A DNA stretch of 64,000 bases. Origin: Leifsonia aquatica H1aii. Lineage in GTDB: Bacteria; Actinomycetota; Actinomycetes; Actinomycetales; Microbacteriaceae. Position numbers and translations under genes: made by a program. Of the stretch, positions 36,666 to 48,155 are shown one piece after another. The notes under the pieces are model-generated. The model was not told the origin of the DNA. It saw only the letters and a program-made list of their open reading frames with translations, and ran no database searches. Where the stretch lies: NCBI RefSeq assembly GCF_000633535.1, contig NZ_AYMR01000001.1, forward strand, positions 62,001-126,000, in the 5' to 3' direction. Within the stretch, counting starts at the first letter, position 1, and every line of letters begins with the position of its first letter.

Positions 36666-37457
36666 CTAGCCGGCGAGCTCCTGCGCCCGGTCGAGCCACT
36701 CGGTCGGGTTGGTGCCGCGCTGCGTCAGGTGCACCAGGAACTCGCGGTTGCCGTGCGATCCGGCGATCGGCGAGGCGATCGCGCCCGCTGTGCCGAGGCC
36801 CAGATCGAAGCCGGCCCAGAGCACGCCCGTCAGCGCATCCGCCCGGAGCCCGGCGTCGTGCACGATCCCCTCGCGGACGCCGGTGCGTCCCACCTCGAAC
36901 TGCGGTTTGACGAGCAGGACGAAGTCGGCCTCCGGCACGGCCGTCGCGCGCAAGGCGGGCAGCACCTGGGGCAGGGAGATGAACGACAGGTCGGCGACGA
37001 CCAGGTCGGGTCGCGCGGCATCCCCCGTCAGCCCCGCCACCTGGTCGGCGGTGAGGGAGCGCACGTTGACGCCCTCGAACGATTCCAGCCGCTCCTCGCG
37101 CGCGAGCTCGGGGGCGAGCTGTCCGTGCCCGACGTCGACCGCGATCACGCGGGCGGCGCCGCGCTCCAGGAGCACCTGGCTGAACCCGCCGGTGGAGGCG
37201 CCCGCGTCGAGCGCGAGCCGCCCCGCCACCGGCACCTCGAAGGCGTCGAGGGCGGCGATGAGCTTGTGCGCGCCCCTGCTCACATAGTGATCGGCGCCGG
37301 CGACCTCGACGCTCTGCTCGTCCCCGACCTTGACCGACGCCCGGACGGCCGATCGGCCGTCCACGGTCACCAGCCCCTGGGCGATCAGCGTCGCAGCGTG
37401 CGTGCGCGACCGGGCCAGTCCGCGCGCGGCGAGGGCGACGTCGAGCCGCTCAGCCAT
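36666..37457 (-). CDS. tlyA: TlyA-family rRNA 2'-O-methyltransferase
   Basis: A 263-residue protein with an N-terminal S4 RNA-binding domain (residues 1-60, RLDVALAARGLARSRTHAA) and an FtsJ-like methyltransferase domain with the SAM motif LDAGASTGGFSQVLL (about 84-98) and DVGHGQL. TlyA methylates 16S and/or 23S rRNA riboses and affects capreomycin sensitivity in mycobacteria. Its start is inside the end of a 52-residue ORF, which is likely co-translated. Confidence 0.93.
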   Translation of the reverse strand: MAERLDVALAARGLARSRTHAATLIAQGLVTVDGRSAVRASVKVGDEQSVEVAGADHYVSRGAHKLIAALDAFEVPVAGRLALDAGASTGGFSQVLLERGAARVIAVDVGHGQLAPELAREERLESFEGVNVRSLTADQVAGLTGDAARPDLVVADLSFISLPQVLPALRATAVPEADFVLLVKPQFEVGRTGVREGIVHDAGLRADALTGVLWAGFDLGLGTAGAIASPIAGSHGNREFLVHLTQRGTNPTEWLDRAQELAG

Positions 37458-37608
37458 GCCGCGGCGCGTCGGCTCCCTCGAGCCGGTCGGACAGCTCGGC
37501 GTGGAGCTGGGCGTAGGCGTCGGCGCGGGCGGCCAGCGGCTGCTCCTCGATCACCTCGAGGCGCTCCACCAGCGCGCCCTCGCCGTCAGCGCGGTCGTGG
37601 TCGGACAT
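37450..37608 (-). CDS. Small acidic protein upstream of tlyA
   Basis: A 52-residue ORF, MSDHDRADGEGALVERLEVI at the start, with an amphipathic helix and no cysteine or membrane segment. It lies 20 bases after tyrS and overlaps the tlyA start (CATGGCTGA), so it is probably translated with tlyA. Short acidic ORFs in this place are common in actinobacteria. Function unknown. Confidence 0.65.
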   Translation of the reverse strand: MSDHDRADGEGALVERLEVIEEQPLAARADAYAQLHAELSDRLEGADAPRHG

Positions 37609-37628
37609 GCGTTCAGACTACTCGCCGA

Positions 37629-38930
37629 CTACTCGACGAACACGCCGGCGAGCGTCTTCTTGCCGCGACGCAGCACGACCATCCCGCCCGCGAGGGTCGC
37701 ATCGCCGATCGGCGCGTCCGCGTCCTCCGCCTTCGTGTTGTTCGTGTAGACGCCGCCCTGTGCGACCGCGCGGCGCGCCTCGCCGAGGCTCTTCGTCAGC
37801 CCGGTGTCCACGAGCGCCTGCGCGATCGTGGAGCCCGGCGCGGTCGTCGTGTTGGGCAGCTCGCGCAGCGCCGACTCGAGCGTGGCGGCGTCGAGGGAGG
37901 CCAGGTCGCCCTGGCCGAACAGGGCCTCGGCCGCGGCGATCGCGGCGTCGGTCTGCTCGACGCCGTGGACGAGCGTCGTGACATCGCGGGCGAGCCGCAG
38001 CTGCGCCGCGCGCCGGAACGGCTCGTCGGCGACGGCCTTCTCGTACTCGGCGATCTCGGCCCGGGTGAGGAAGGTGAAGACCTTGAGCCGGCTGATCACG
38101 TCGGCGTCGTCGGTGTTGACCCAGAACTGGTAGAACGCGTACGGGCTGGTGAGCGCCGCGTCGATCCAGATGGCGTTGCCCTCGCTCTTGCCGAACTTGG
38201 TGCCGTCGCTGTTGGTGATCAGCGGCGTGCCGATCGCGTGGACGTGCACACCTTCGACCTTGCGGATGAGCTCGGTGCCGCTGGTGAGGTTTCCCCACTG
38301 GTCGCTGCCGCCGGTCTGCAGCACGCAGCCGTACTGGCGGTAGAGCTCGAGGAAGTCGATCCCCTGCAGGATCTGGTAGCTGAACTCGGTGTACGAGATG
38401 CCCTCGTCCGAGTTCAGCCGCGCCGCGACCGCGTCCTTCTTGAGCATGGTGCCCACGCGGAAGTGCTTGCCGATCTCACGCAGGAAATCGATCGCCGACA
38501 GCGGCGCGGTCCAGTCGAGGTTGTTGACCAGCCGGGCGGCGTTGTCCCCCTCGAAGCTCAGGTACGTCGACACCTGGCCCTGCAACGAGCGCACCCACTC
38601 CGCGACCGTCTCGCGCGTGTTCAGCGTGCGCTCCGCGGTCGGCCGCGGATCGCCGATCAGGCCGGTCGAGCCGCCGACCAGGCCGAGCGGCTTGTGACCG
38701 GCGAGCTGCAGCCGGCGCATCGTGAGCAGCTGCACGAGATGTCCGAGGTGGAGGCTCGCCGCGGTCGGGTCGAACCCGCAGTAATACGTGACCGGACCGC
38801 CCGCCAGGAGCTCTTTGAGGGTGGCTTCGTCGGTGGAGACGTGGACGAGGCCACGCCAGACGAGCTCGTCCCAGACATCGTCGAAGGACGAGTCGATGGC
38901 CTGTGTGTCGAGGGTCGCGGATTCGGACAT
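37629..38930 (-). CDS. tyrS: Tyrosyl-tRNA synthetase
   Basis: A 433-residue class I aminoacyl-tRNA synthetase. The HIGH-like motif is HLGH in ASLHLGHLVQLLTM (about 60-73) and the KMSKS-like motif is KFGKSEGN (about 245-252). A C-terminal S4 domain is visible. ATG at 38930 is six bases after a TAATCT box (38942-38937), which suggests a leaderless mRNA; no Shine-Dalgarno and no T-box leader are seen. Confidence 0.96.
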   Translation of the reverse strand: MSESATLDTQAIDSSFDDVWDELVWRGLVHVSTDEATLKELLAGGPVTYYCGFDPTAASLHLGHLVQLLTMRRLQLAGHKPLGLVGGSTGLIGDPRPTAERTLNTRETVAEWVRSLQGQVSTYLSFEGDNAARLVNNLDWTAPLSAIDFLREIGKHFRVGTMLKKDAVAARLNSDEGISYTEFSYQILQGIDFLELYRQYGCVLQTGGSDQWGNLTSGTELIRKVEGVHVHAIGTPLITNSDGTKFGKSEGNAIWIDAALTSPYAFYQFWVNTDDADVISRLKVFTFLTRAEIAEYEKAVADEPFRRAAQLRLARDVTTLVHGVEQTDAAIAAAEALFGQGDLASLDAATLESALRELPNTTTAPGSTIAQALVDTGLTKSLGEARRAVAQGGVYTNNTKAEDADAPIGDATLAGGMVVLRRGKKTLAGVFVE

Positions 38931-38936
38931 CTGCCC

Positions 38937-38942
38937 AGATTA
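38937..38942 (-). promoter_or_regulatory. -10 box for leaderless tyrS
   Basis: TAATCT on the minus strand ends six bases before the tyrS ATG. It lies 33 bases from the nearest of the three dyads that precede the divergent SatD-like gene. Confidence 0.5.
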
Positions 38943-38974
38943 TCAGCGGGAGGGGGGCCTCCTTCGCCCGAAGA

Positions 38975-39054
38975 GATCAGGCCCTGTGCCCTGATCCAGT
39001 AGATATCAGGTCTATACCCCTGATAGACTCCGGATCAGGCCACCAGACCTGAAC
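38975..39054. promoter_or_regulatory. Three phased 22-base dyads between tyrS and the SatD-like gene
   Basis: Each unit is a 7-base arm, an 8-base spacer and the reverse arm: GATCAGG-N8-CCTGATC (38975-38996), TATCAGG-N8-CCTGATA (39004-39025) and GATCAGG-N8-CCTGAAC (39033-39054). Starts are exactly 29 bases apart. The third ends 13 bases before the SatD-like ATG. This is very likely an operator array, most simply for the SatD-like helix-turn-helix protein itself. Confidence 0.75.
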
Positions 39055-39067
39055 CTTGGGAGGACCG

Positions 39068-39709
39068 ATGTTCGTGATCACCGCGGACCAGGTCGGAAGC
39101 CGCACCGGCCCCGACCTCGCCACCACAGCGATGCGCGCCGTGCAGGAACGCCACGGCCACGCCCTCGCGCTCCCGGTCGACCGGAACGCCGGCGACGAGA
39201 TCCAGGCGCTGACGGCCGACCCCGCGACCGCCCTCGCCCTGGTACTCGAGCTCACCAGGGACGGGCTCTGGAGCGTCGGGGTCGGCATCGGTGCCGTCCG
39301 CCTTCCTCTGCCGTCGCAGACCCGCGCCGCGAGCGGGGACGCCTTCGTCGCGGCACGCACGGCGGTCGCCCGTGCGAAGAAGTCCCCGACCCGGCTGGCC
39401 GCGGAGGCGCTCGTCGCCCCCGAGACCGCTCACGACGTCGAAGCGCTCGCCGACCTGCTCCTCACCCTGCGCGACGGGCGCTCCCCCGCCGGCTGGGAGC
39501 TCTACGACCTCCTCGCCGCCGGCCTGACCCAGACCGAGGCCGGCGCGCGCCTCGGCATCACCCCGCAGTCGGTGAGCGACCGTGCCCGTGCCGCGAACCT
39601 CCGGGTCGAGCTGGCGGCCGTGCCCGCGCTGACTAGGCTGTTGGCGAGCGCCGACGCAGCCCAGCTCGCCGCACGCCCCGCCACCGCCCACGATCCGGAG
39701 GACGCATGA
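39068..39709 (+). CDS. SatD-like regulatory protein with C-terminal helix-turn-helix
   Basis: A 213-residue protein. Residues 1-115 resemble the SatD family (FVITADQVGSR at the start, NAGDEIQ in the middle). The last third carries a sigma-70-region-4-like helix-turn-helix (LLAAGLTQTEAGARLGITPQ and SVSDRARAANLR). GGGAGG lies a few bases before ATG. The three upstream dyads suggest autoregulation. Its stop overlaps the start of a membrane protein gene (ATGA). In streptococci satD is in an acid-tolerance locus, but the function is not settled, so only the family name is offered. Confidence 0.7.
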   Translation: MFVITADQVGSRTGPDLATTAMRAVQERHGHALALPVDRNAGDEIQALTADPATALALVLELTRDGLWSVGVGIGAVRLPLPSQTRAASGDAFVAARTAVARAKKSPTRLAAEALVAPETAHDVEALADLLLTLRDGRSPAGWELYDLLAAGLTQTEAGARLGITPQSVSDRARAANLRVELAAVPALTRLLASADAAQLAARPATAHDPEDA

Positions 39710-40311
39710 CGATCCTGCCCCCGTCAGCCTTCCTCGCCCTCCTCTTCCCGCACGCGGTGTGGGTGCTCGTCCTGCTGCTGACGATCGCCGCCCTCGGCTG
39801 CATGGCCGCGACCCTGCGCACGCCGCGGCGTCCCCTCGTCTACACGGCGACCGGACTCCTCGCGCTGGCCTTCGTGCTCGCGGTGCTGCCTCCGGAGCAG
39901 GCGCCGCTCGAGTTCCGCGTCTTCATCGGCATCGCCGCGCTCGCGCTCAGCATCGCGGGAGGCGGCCCCGCCGCCCAACTCGTGCTCGCACTCGCCACGC
40001 GCAGCGCCACCATCGCGGGCGATCACGACGGCATCGTGGTGCGCGACCGCTCCACCGGCTCGGCCGCCGACGCCACCCGCGAGGTGCTGCGCGGCGGCAC
40101 CACGATCGGCTTCCTCGAGCGGTTCGCGACCACGGGCGCGATCATGGCCGGCTTCCCGGAGGCCCTCGGCGTGCTCATCGCCATCAAGGGCGTCGGCCGG
40201 TTCACCGAGCTCGACACCGCCGAGGCCCGCGAGCGGTTCATCATCGGCACCCTCGTCAGCATCATCTGGGCCTGCGTGTGCGCGGGCCTGTTCCGCTTCG
40301 TGGCGGCCTGA
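39706..40311 (+). CDS. Hypothetical membrane protein paired with the SatD-like gene
   Basis: A 201-residue protein with about five hydrophobic segments (around 10-32, 44-62, 72-95, 140-160 and 180-200). A soluble loop with DRSTGSAADATREVLRGG lies between the third and fourth. The phrase IKGVGRFTELD followed by ERFIIGTLVS is like a small family of membrane proteins found beside SatD-like genes. Coupled overlap with the regulator suggests they act together, perhaps sensing at the membrane. No enzymatic motif is visible. Confidence 0.65.
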   Translation: MTILPPSAFLALLFPHAVWVLVLLLTIAALGCMAATLRTPRRPLVYTATGLLALAFVLAVLPPEQAPLEFRVFIGIAALALSIAGGGPAAQLVLALATRSATIAGDHDGIVVRDRSTGSAADATREVLRGGTTIGFLERFATTGAIMAGFPEALGVLIAIKGVGRFTELDTAEARERFIIGTLVSIIWACVCAGLFRFVAA

Positions 40312-40313
40312 AC

Positions 40314-40943
40314 TCAGTCGTCCGCCTTCGGGTGCCGCTTGTACGGCGACACAGTGGGGTCGCCCGCCAGCCAGTAGCGCCACGGGAAGGCCGCCCCGCC
40401 TCCCGCACCCGAGACCCCGGTGCGCGGCCCCGTCGCGTATTCCGCCGGGGCGTCCGGGAGCAGCAGCTCGAAACGGCCGCCGAACAGGTCGGCGCCGTCG
40501 TCGGCGAGCGCGATGCCCGCCGCCACCACCAGCCGCGCCGGTCCGCGGGCGAGGTCGCGGTGCGGGATGCTGCGACCGCTCGCTCCGACCCGGCGCACCT
40601 CCGCGAGGCCCTCGCCCTCGATCACCTCGGCCGCGCGCAGGAGCACGGCCGTCGCCTCGCCTTCCGGGGAGCAGACCACGTTGGCGCAGACGTGCATGCC
40701 GTAGGTGAAGTACGCGTACAGGTGGCCGGGCGGCCCGTACATCACGGCGTTGCGCTTGGTGCGGCCGCGGAAGGCGTGGGAACCCGGGTCGAGCCCGTCG
40801 CCGATGTACGCCTCCACCTCGGTGATCCGGAGACCGACCGTGCCCTGCGCGGTCGTGTGCCGGAGCACGGCGCCGAGCAGCCGCGGCGCGACCTCGAGCG
40901 ACGACGCCTCGAAGGCGTCGCGACGGGGCCGGTGCAACGGCAT
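40314..40943 (-). CDS. 3-methyladenine DNA glycosylase (Mpg/AAG family)
   Basis: A 209-residue alkyladenine glycosylase that removes methylated purines in base excision repair. Family features include LLGAVLRH near the start, ITEVEAYIGDGLDPGSHAFRG with the catalytic Glu region (about 41-61), MYGPPGHLYAYFTYGMHVC, and LARGPARLV. ATG at 40943 gives the usual length. It is 23 bases downstream of a 41-residue membrane protein gene and may be the last gene of the arginine operon transcript. Confidence 0.9.
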   Translation of the reverse strand: MPLHRPRRDAFEASSLEVAPRLLGAVLRHTTAQGTVGLRITEVEAYIGDGLDPGSHAFRGRTKRNAVMYGPPGHLYAYFTYGMHVCANVVCSPEGEATAVLLRAAEVIEGEGLAEVRRVGASGRSIPHRDLARGPARLVVAAGIALADDGADLFGGRFELLLPDAPAEYATGPRTGVSGAGGGAAFPWRYWLAGDPTVSPYKRHPKADD

Positions 40944-40966
40944 CTCGGGTCCGGGGCCGGGGCCGG

Positions 40967-41091
40967 TCAGAAGATGCGACCGCCGGCGGCGACCGCGACC
41001 ACCAGGCCGACCACGATGACCACGACGGCCACCACCACGATGAGCGGGATCAGCCACGGCCGCTTCGACGGCGTCTGCTCCGGGCGGGCCA

Positions 41092-41092
<1 letters not shown>
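40967..41092 (-). CDS. 41-residue single-span membrane protein
   Basis: A very short protein: basic N-terminus (MARPEQTPSKRPW) followed by one transmembrane helix rich in Val and Ile, ending GGRIF. Its ATG overlaps the argH stop (TGATG), so it is translationally coupled to the arginine operon. Function unknown; it could be a small regulatory membrane peptide. Confidence 0.65.
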
Positions 41093-44753
<3,661 letters not shown>

Positions 44754-44757
<4 letters not shown>

Positions 44758-45683
44758 GCGGGCACCACCTCCGTTCCGATTCCGGACTGCGTGAAGACCT
44801 CGAGGAGGATCGAGTGCGGCACGCGTCCGTCGATGATCGCCGCCTTGGACACGCCGCCGTCGACCGCGTCGAGGCACGCCGCCATCTTCGGGATCATGCC
44901 CGACTCCAGCGAGGGCAGCAGGGCGCGCAGGTCGGCGGAATCGATCTTCGACAGCAGCGAGTCCCGGTCGGGCCAGTCGCTGTAGAGTCCGGCGACGTCC
45001 GTCAGGATGACCAGCTTGGCCGCGCCCAGAGCCACCGCGAGGGCGGCGGCCGCGGCATCGGCGTTCACGTTGAGCGCCTGGCCCGGGTCGTCGATGTCCG
45101 GAGCGATGGAGGAGACGACCGGGATGCGGCCGGCCGCGATCTGCGCGTGCACCGCCTCCGGGTTCACCCCGACCACGTCGCCGACGAGGCCGAGGTCGAC
45201 CTCCTCGCCGTCCACGACGGCGCCGCGGCGACGCCCCTGGAACAGGCCGGCGTCCTCGCCCGACAGTCCCGCGGCGAGCGGACCGTGCTTGTTGATGTTG
45301 CTCACGATGTCGCGGCTGATCTGCCCGGTGAGGACCATCCGGACGACATCCATCGCTTCGGGGGTCGTGACGCGGTAGCCGCCGCGGAACTCCGAGTGGA
45401 TGCCGAGCCGGTCGAGCATCGCGGAGATCTGCGGGCCGCCGCCGTGCACCACGACCGGGCGGATGCCTGCGTAGCGCAGATAGACCATGTCCTCGGCGAA
45501 CGTGCGCTGCAAGTCCTCGTTGACCATGGCGTTGCCGCCGAACTTGATCACGATGATCTGGTCGTGGAACCGTTTGAGCCACGGGAGCGACTCGATCAGG
45601 GTGGCGGCTTTCGCCGCGGCGTCGTCCTGCTCCTGGGCGTCGTCGACGGCCTCGGTGTCGGTGGTGTTCGCAGGTGTCGTCAT
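44754..45683 (-). CDS. argB: Acetylglutamate kinase
   Basis: A 309-residue kinase, usually the arginine-inhibited step. The ATP/substrate motif [15 protein letters not shown] (about 43-57) and [14 protein letters not shown] are present. ATG at 45683 follows the argJ stop by one base. The first 25 residues are Asp/Glu-rich. Confidence 0.96.
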
Positions 45684-45684
45684 G

Positions 45685-46839
45685 TCAGCTGGCGTACGCA
45701 CTGTTCTCGTGCACGTAGTCGTGCGTGAGGTCGTTGGTCAGGATGGTCGCGGTCGCGTCCGCCACGTGCAGGTCGATCAGGATGTGCACGGCGCGCGGGG
45801 TGAGGTCGACCAGGTCGCGCGGCTGATCGGGCTCCCCGGCGGTGCAGATCTGGACGCCGTTGATGGCGACGTCGATCCCGTAGGGGTCGAACTCCGCGTC
45901 CGTGGTCCCGACGGCGGCGAGCACCCGGCCCCAGTTGGGGTCGTTGCCGAAGATCGCGGCCTTGAACAGGTTGCTGCGCGAGACCGCGCGCCCCACGGTC
46001 ACGGCGTCGTCCTCCGACCGGGCGTTCACGACCTCGATCGCGATGTCGTGGGAGGCGCCCTCGGCGTCGGCCTGCAGCTGCTCGGCCAGGCTGCGGCACA
46101 CGCCGGTGAGCGCCAGGGCGAAGTCGGCCTCGTCCGGCGTCACTCCGCTCGCCCCAGAGCCGAGCAGGGCGACGGTGTCGTTGGTGGACATGCAGCCGTC
46201 CGAGTCGAGGCGGTCGAAGGTGACGCGCGTGGCGGAGCGCAGGGCGCGATCCAGCTGCTCGGAGTCGAGCACCGCATCGGTCGTGAGCACGACCAGCATG
46301 GTCGCCAACCCCGGCGCCAGCATCCCGGCGCCCTTCGCCATGCCGCCGACGGTCCAGCCCTCGGGGGCGCGGTGCTCGGCCTCCTTGGGCCGGGTGTCCG
46401 TGGTCATGATCGCCTCGGCGGCGCCCAGCCCCGCGTCGGTCGCCAGTGCTCCGGCGGCCGTCTCGACTCCGGCGAGGAGCTTGGCGCGGTCGAGCTGGTC
46501 GCCGATCAGGCCGGTGGAGCAGACCAGCACGTCGCCGGCGGAGACACCCAGCCGATCGGCCACGGCCTCGGCGGTCGCGTGGGTGGTCTGGAACCCCTGC
46601 GCGCCGGTGTAGCAGTTGGCACCGCCAGAGTTGAGCACGATCGCCGACACGACGCCGTCGGCCATGACCTGCTCGCTCCACAGCACGGGGTTCGCCTTGC
46701 AGCGGTTGGTGGTGAAGACGGCGGCGGCGGCGGACAACGGCCCGAGGTTGCGCACCAGGGCGAGGTCGCGCTTGCCGCTGGTCTTGAGCCCGGCGACGAC
46801 GCCGGCCGCGGAGAATCCGGAAGCTGCGGTGACGCTCAT
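45685..46839 (-). CDS. argJ: Bifunctional glutamate N-acetyltransferase/amino-acid acetyltransferase
   Basis: A 384-residue ArgJ that recycles acetyl from acetylornithine to glutamate. The self-cleavage and nucleophile site is in [16 protein letters not shown] (about 180-195). GGAG lies seven bases before ATG at 46839. A 16-codon mini-ORF ends in the start codon region and links argJ translation to argC. Confidence 0.95.
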   Translation of the reverse strand: MSVTAASGFSAAGVVAGLKTSGKRDLALVRNLGPLSAAAAVFTTNRCKANPVLWSEQVMADGVVSAIVLNSGGANCYTGAQGFQTTHATAEAVADRLGVSAGDVLVCSTGLIGDQLDRAKLLAGVETAAGALATDAGLGAAEAIMTTDTRPKEAEHRAPEGWTVGGMAKGAGMLAPGLATMLVVLTTDAVLDSEQLDRALRSATRVTFDRLDSDGCMSTNDTVALLGSGASGVTPDEADFALALTGVCRSLAEQLQADAEGASHDIAIEVVNARSEDDAVTVGRAVSRSNLFKAAIFGNDPNWGRVLAAVGTTDAEFDPYGIDVAINGVQICTAGEPDQPRDLVDLTPRAVHILIDLHVADATATILTNDLTHDYVHENSAYAS

Positions 46840-46886
46840 GCCCGGGCTCCGTTCGCGAGGGGGCTGACGGGGGCGCTGGCACTCAT
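46836..46886 (-). CDS. 16-codon mini-ORF bridging argC and argJ
   Basis: A tiny ORF ([16 protein letters not shown]). Its ATG overlaps the argC stop (TGATG) and its TGA overlaps the argJ ATG (ATGA), so ribosomes could pass from argC to argJ through it. It also contains the argJ Shine-Dalgarno (GGAG). It may be only a coupling device. Confidence 0.35.
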   Translation of the reverse strand: MSASAPVSPLANGARA

Positions 46887-47929
46887 CACGGGGCGACTCC
46901 ATTCACTGCGAGGCCCGTCGTCTCGTCGAGGCCGAGGGCGATGTTGGCGGACTGGATGGCGGCGCCCGCTGTTCCTTTGTAGAGGTTGTCGATCGCGAGC
47001 ACGGTCACGACCCGGCCGGCGGCCTCGTCGAGCGCGACGCCGATCAGCACGGTGTTCGAGCCGAGCACGTCGGCCGTGCGCGGCACCGTGCCGGCGGGGA
47101 GCACGTGCACGAACGGCTCGTCCGCGTACGTCTGCTCCCAGACGGCCTGCACCTGCGCGGCGGTGACGCCCGGCTTCACGCGGGCGGTCGAGGTCGCGAG
47201 GATGCCGCGCGACATGGGCACCAGCACCGGGGTGAAGGAGACGGTCGGCGCCGTGGCGCCCGCCTTGCGCAGGTTCTGCTGGATCTCCGGGATGTGCCGG
47301 TGCGTGCCGCCGACCGCGTACGGGTTGGCCGAGCCGAGGATCTCGCTCGCGAGGTACATCGTCTTGAGGCTCTTGCCCGCACCGGACGGACCGACGGCGA
47401 GCACGGCGACCAGGTCCTGGTCCTCGATGAGGCCCGAGTGGAGGCCGGGGGCCAGCGCGAGGGAGACCGCGCTGGCGTTGCAGCCGGGGGCGGCGATCCG
47501 TGTCGCCCCGACGATGCCCGCGCGCTGGCGGCCATCGCCGACCGGCAGCTCCGGGACGCCGTAGGCCCAGGCACCGAAGTGCTCGCCGCCGTAGAACGCG
47601 GCCCAGTCGGCCGGGTCCTCCAGGCGGTGGTCGGCACCGCAGTCGACGACGAGCGTCTCGGCCGGCAGCTGCGCGGCGATCTCGCCGGACTTGCCGTGCG
47701 GCAGCGCCAGGAAGACCACGTCGTGGCCCGAGAGGTTCTCGGCCGTGGACTCCACGAGGGTGAGGTGCGCCAGCGAGCGCAGGTGCGGCTGGTGCGCGAT
47801 GAGAGGGTGTCCGGCGTTCTGATGCGCGGTCACGGTGCGGACCTCGAAGTCCGGGTGATCGGCGAGGATGCGGAGGAGCTCCCCACCCGCGTATCCGGAT
47901 GCGCCGGCGACGGCGACCGAGAAGGTCAT
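46886..47929 (-). CDS. argC: N-acetyl-gamma-glutamyl-phosphate reductase
   Basis: A 347-residue NADPH-dependent reductase. The Rossmann start is [18 protein letters not shown] and the catalytic Cys is in APGCNASAV (about 151-159). AAGGAA lies five bases before ATG. It is the first enzyme gene of argCJBDFH and is preceded by an arginine-rich leader peptide. Confidence 0.96.
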   Translation of the reverse strand: MTFSVAVAGASGYAGGELLRILADHPDFEVRTVTAHQNAGHPLIAHQPHLRSLAHLTLVESTAENLSGHDVVFLALPHGKSGEIAAQLPAETLVVDCGADHRLEDPADWAAFYGGEHFGAWAYGVPELPVGDGRQRAGIVGATRIAAPGCNASAVSLALAPGLHSGLIEDQDLVAVLAVGPSGAGKSLKTMYLASEILGSANPYAVGGTHRHIPEIQQNLRKAGATAPTVSFTPVLVPMSRGILATSTARVKPGVTAAQVQAVWEQTYADEPFVHVLPAGTVPRTADVLGSNTVLIGVALDEAAGRVVTVLAIDNLYKGTAGAAIQSANIALGLDETTGLAVNGVAP

Positions 47930-47983
47930 GCTACTTCCTTAGTGAGTGGACGACAGGGGCCTCGGCGACGGCGACGCCCACGT

Positions 47984-48025
47984 CGACCCACGAAGGGTCG
48001 CCCGAACGCCGCCTAGATTCGGCGG
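47984..48025 (-). promoter_or_regulatory. Hairpins at and after the arginine leader stop
   Basis: CCGCC/GGCGG (48009-48013 and 48021-48025) encloses the last codons and stop of the leader peptide. CGACCC/GGGTCG (47984-47989 and 47995-48000) follows between the leader and argC. They could be the pausing and switching elements of an attenuator; no T tract is seen. Confidence 0.4.
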
Positions 48026-48099
48026 TCGCGCAGGCGTCGGCGCAGGGCACGGGCGGCAAGGGCCGCACGCGAGCTCGCGGTGCACCGGACGGAAAGCAT
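48013..48099 (-). CDS. Arginine-rich leader peptide of the arg operon
   Basis: A 28-residue ORF ending ARALRRRLRDRRI then TAG, with nine arginines in total, seven of them in the last 12 residues. The ATG is six bases from a TAGGGT box, so it should be read from a leaderless mRNA. It lies 83 bases upstream of argC on the same strand. An arginine-dense peptide before arginine genes is a classic attenuation layout: slow translation at low arginyl-tRNA would change folding of the downstream RNA. Confidence 0.65.
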   Translation of the reverse strand: MLSVRCTASSRAALAARALRRRLRDRRI

Positions 48100-48105
48100 G
48101 GATCC

Positions 48106-48111
48106 ACCCTA
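48106..48111 (-). promoter_or_regulatory. -10 box of the arg operon
   Basis: TAGGGT on the minus strand, six bases before the leader-peptide ATG. The -35 region would lie inside the pheT terminator hairpin and has no good match. Confidence 0.55.
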
Positions 48112-48117
48112 GCGGCC

Positions 48118-48152
48118 CCGCGACGCCCGCCGCCACTCGGCGGGCGTCGCGG
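48118..48152 (-). terminator. Hairpin after pheT
   Basis: Perfect 15-base arms at 48118-48132 and 48138-48152 (CCGCGACGCCCGCCG and its complement) with a five-base loop, starting three bases after the pheT stop. No T tract follows on the minus strand. It separates pheST from the arg promoter by only six bases. Confidence 0.7.
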
Positions 48153-48155
48153 CGG

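Noticed and set aside
38931-39067. T-box leader for tyrS
   Set aside because: The gap is only 137 bases, has no T-box core, and tyrS appears leaderless. Its structure is explained by three operator dyads.
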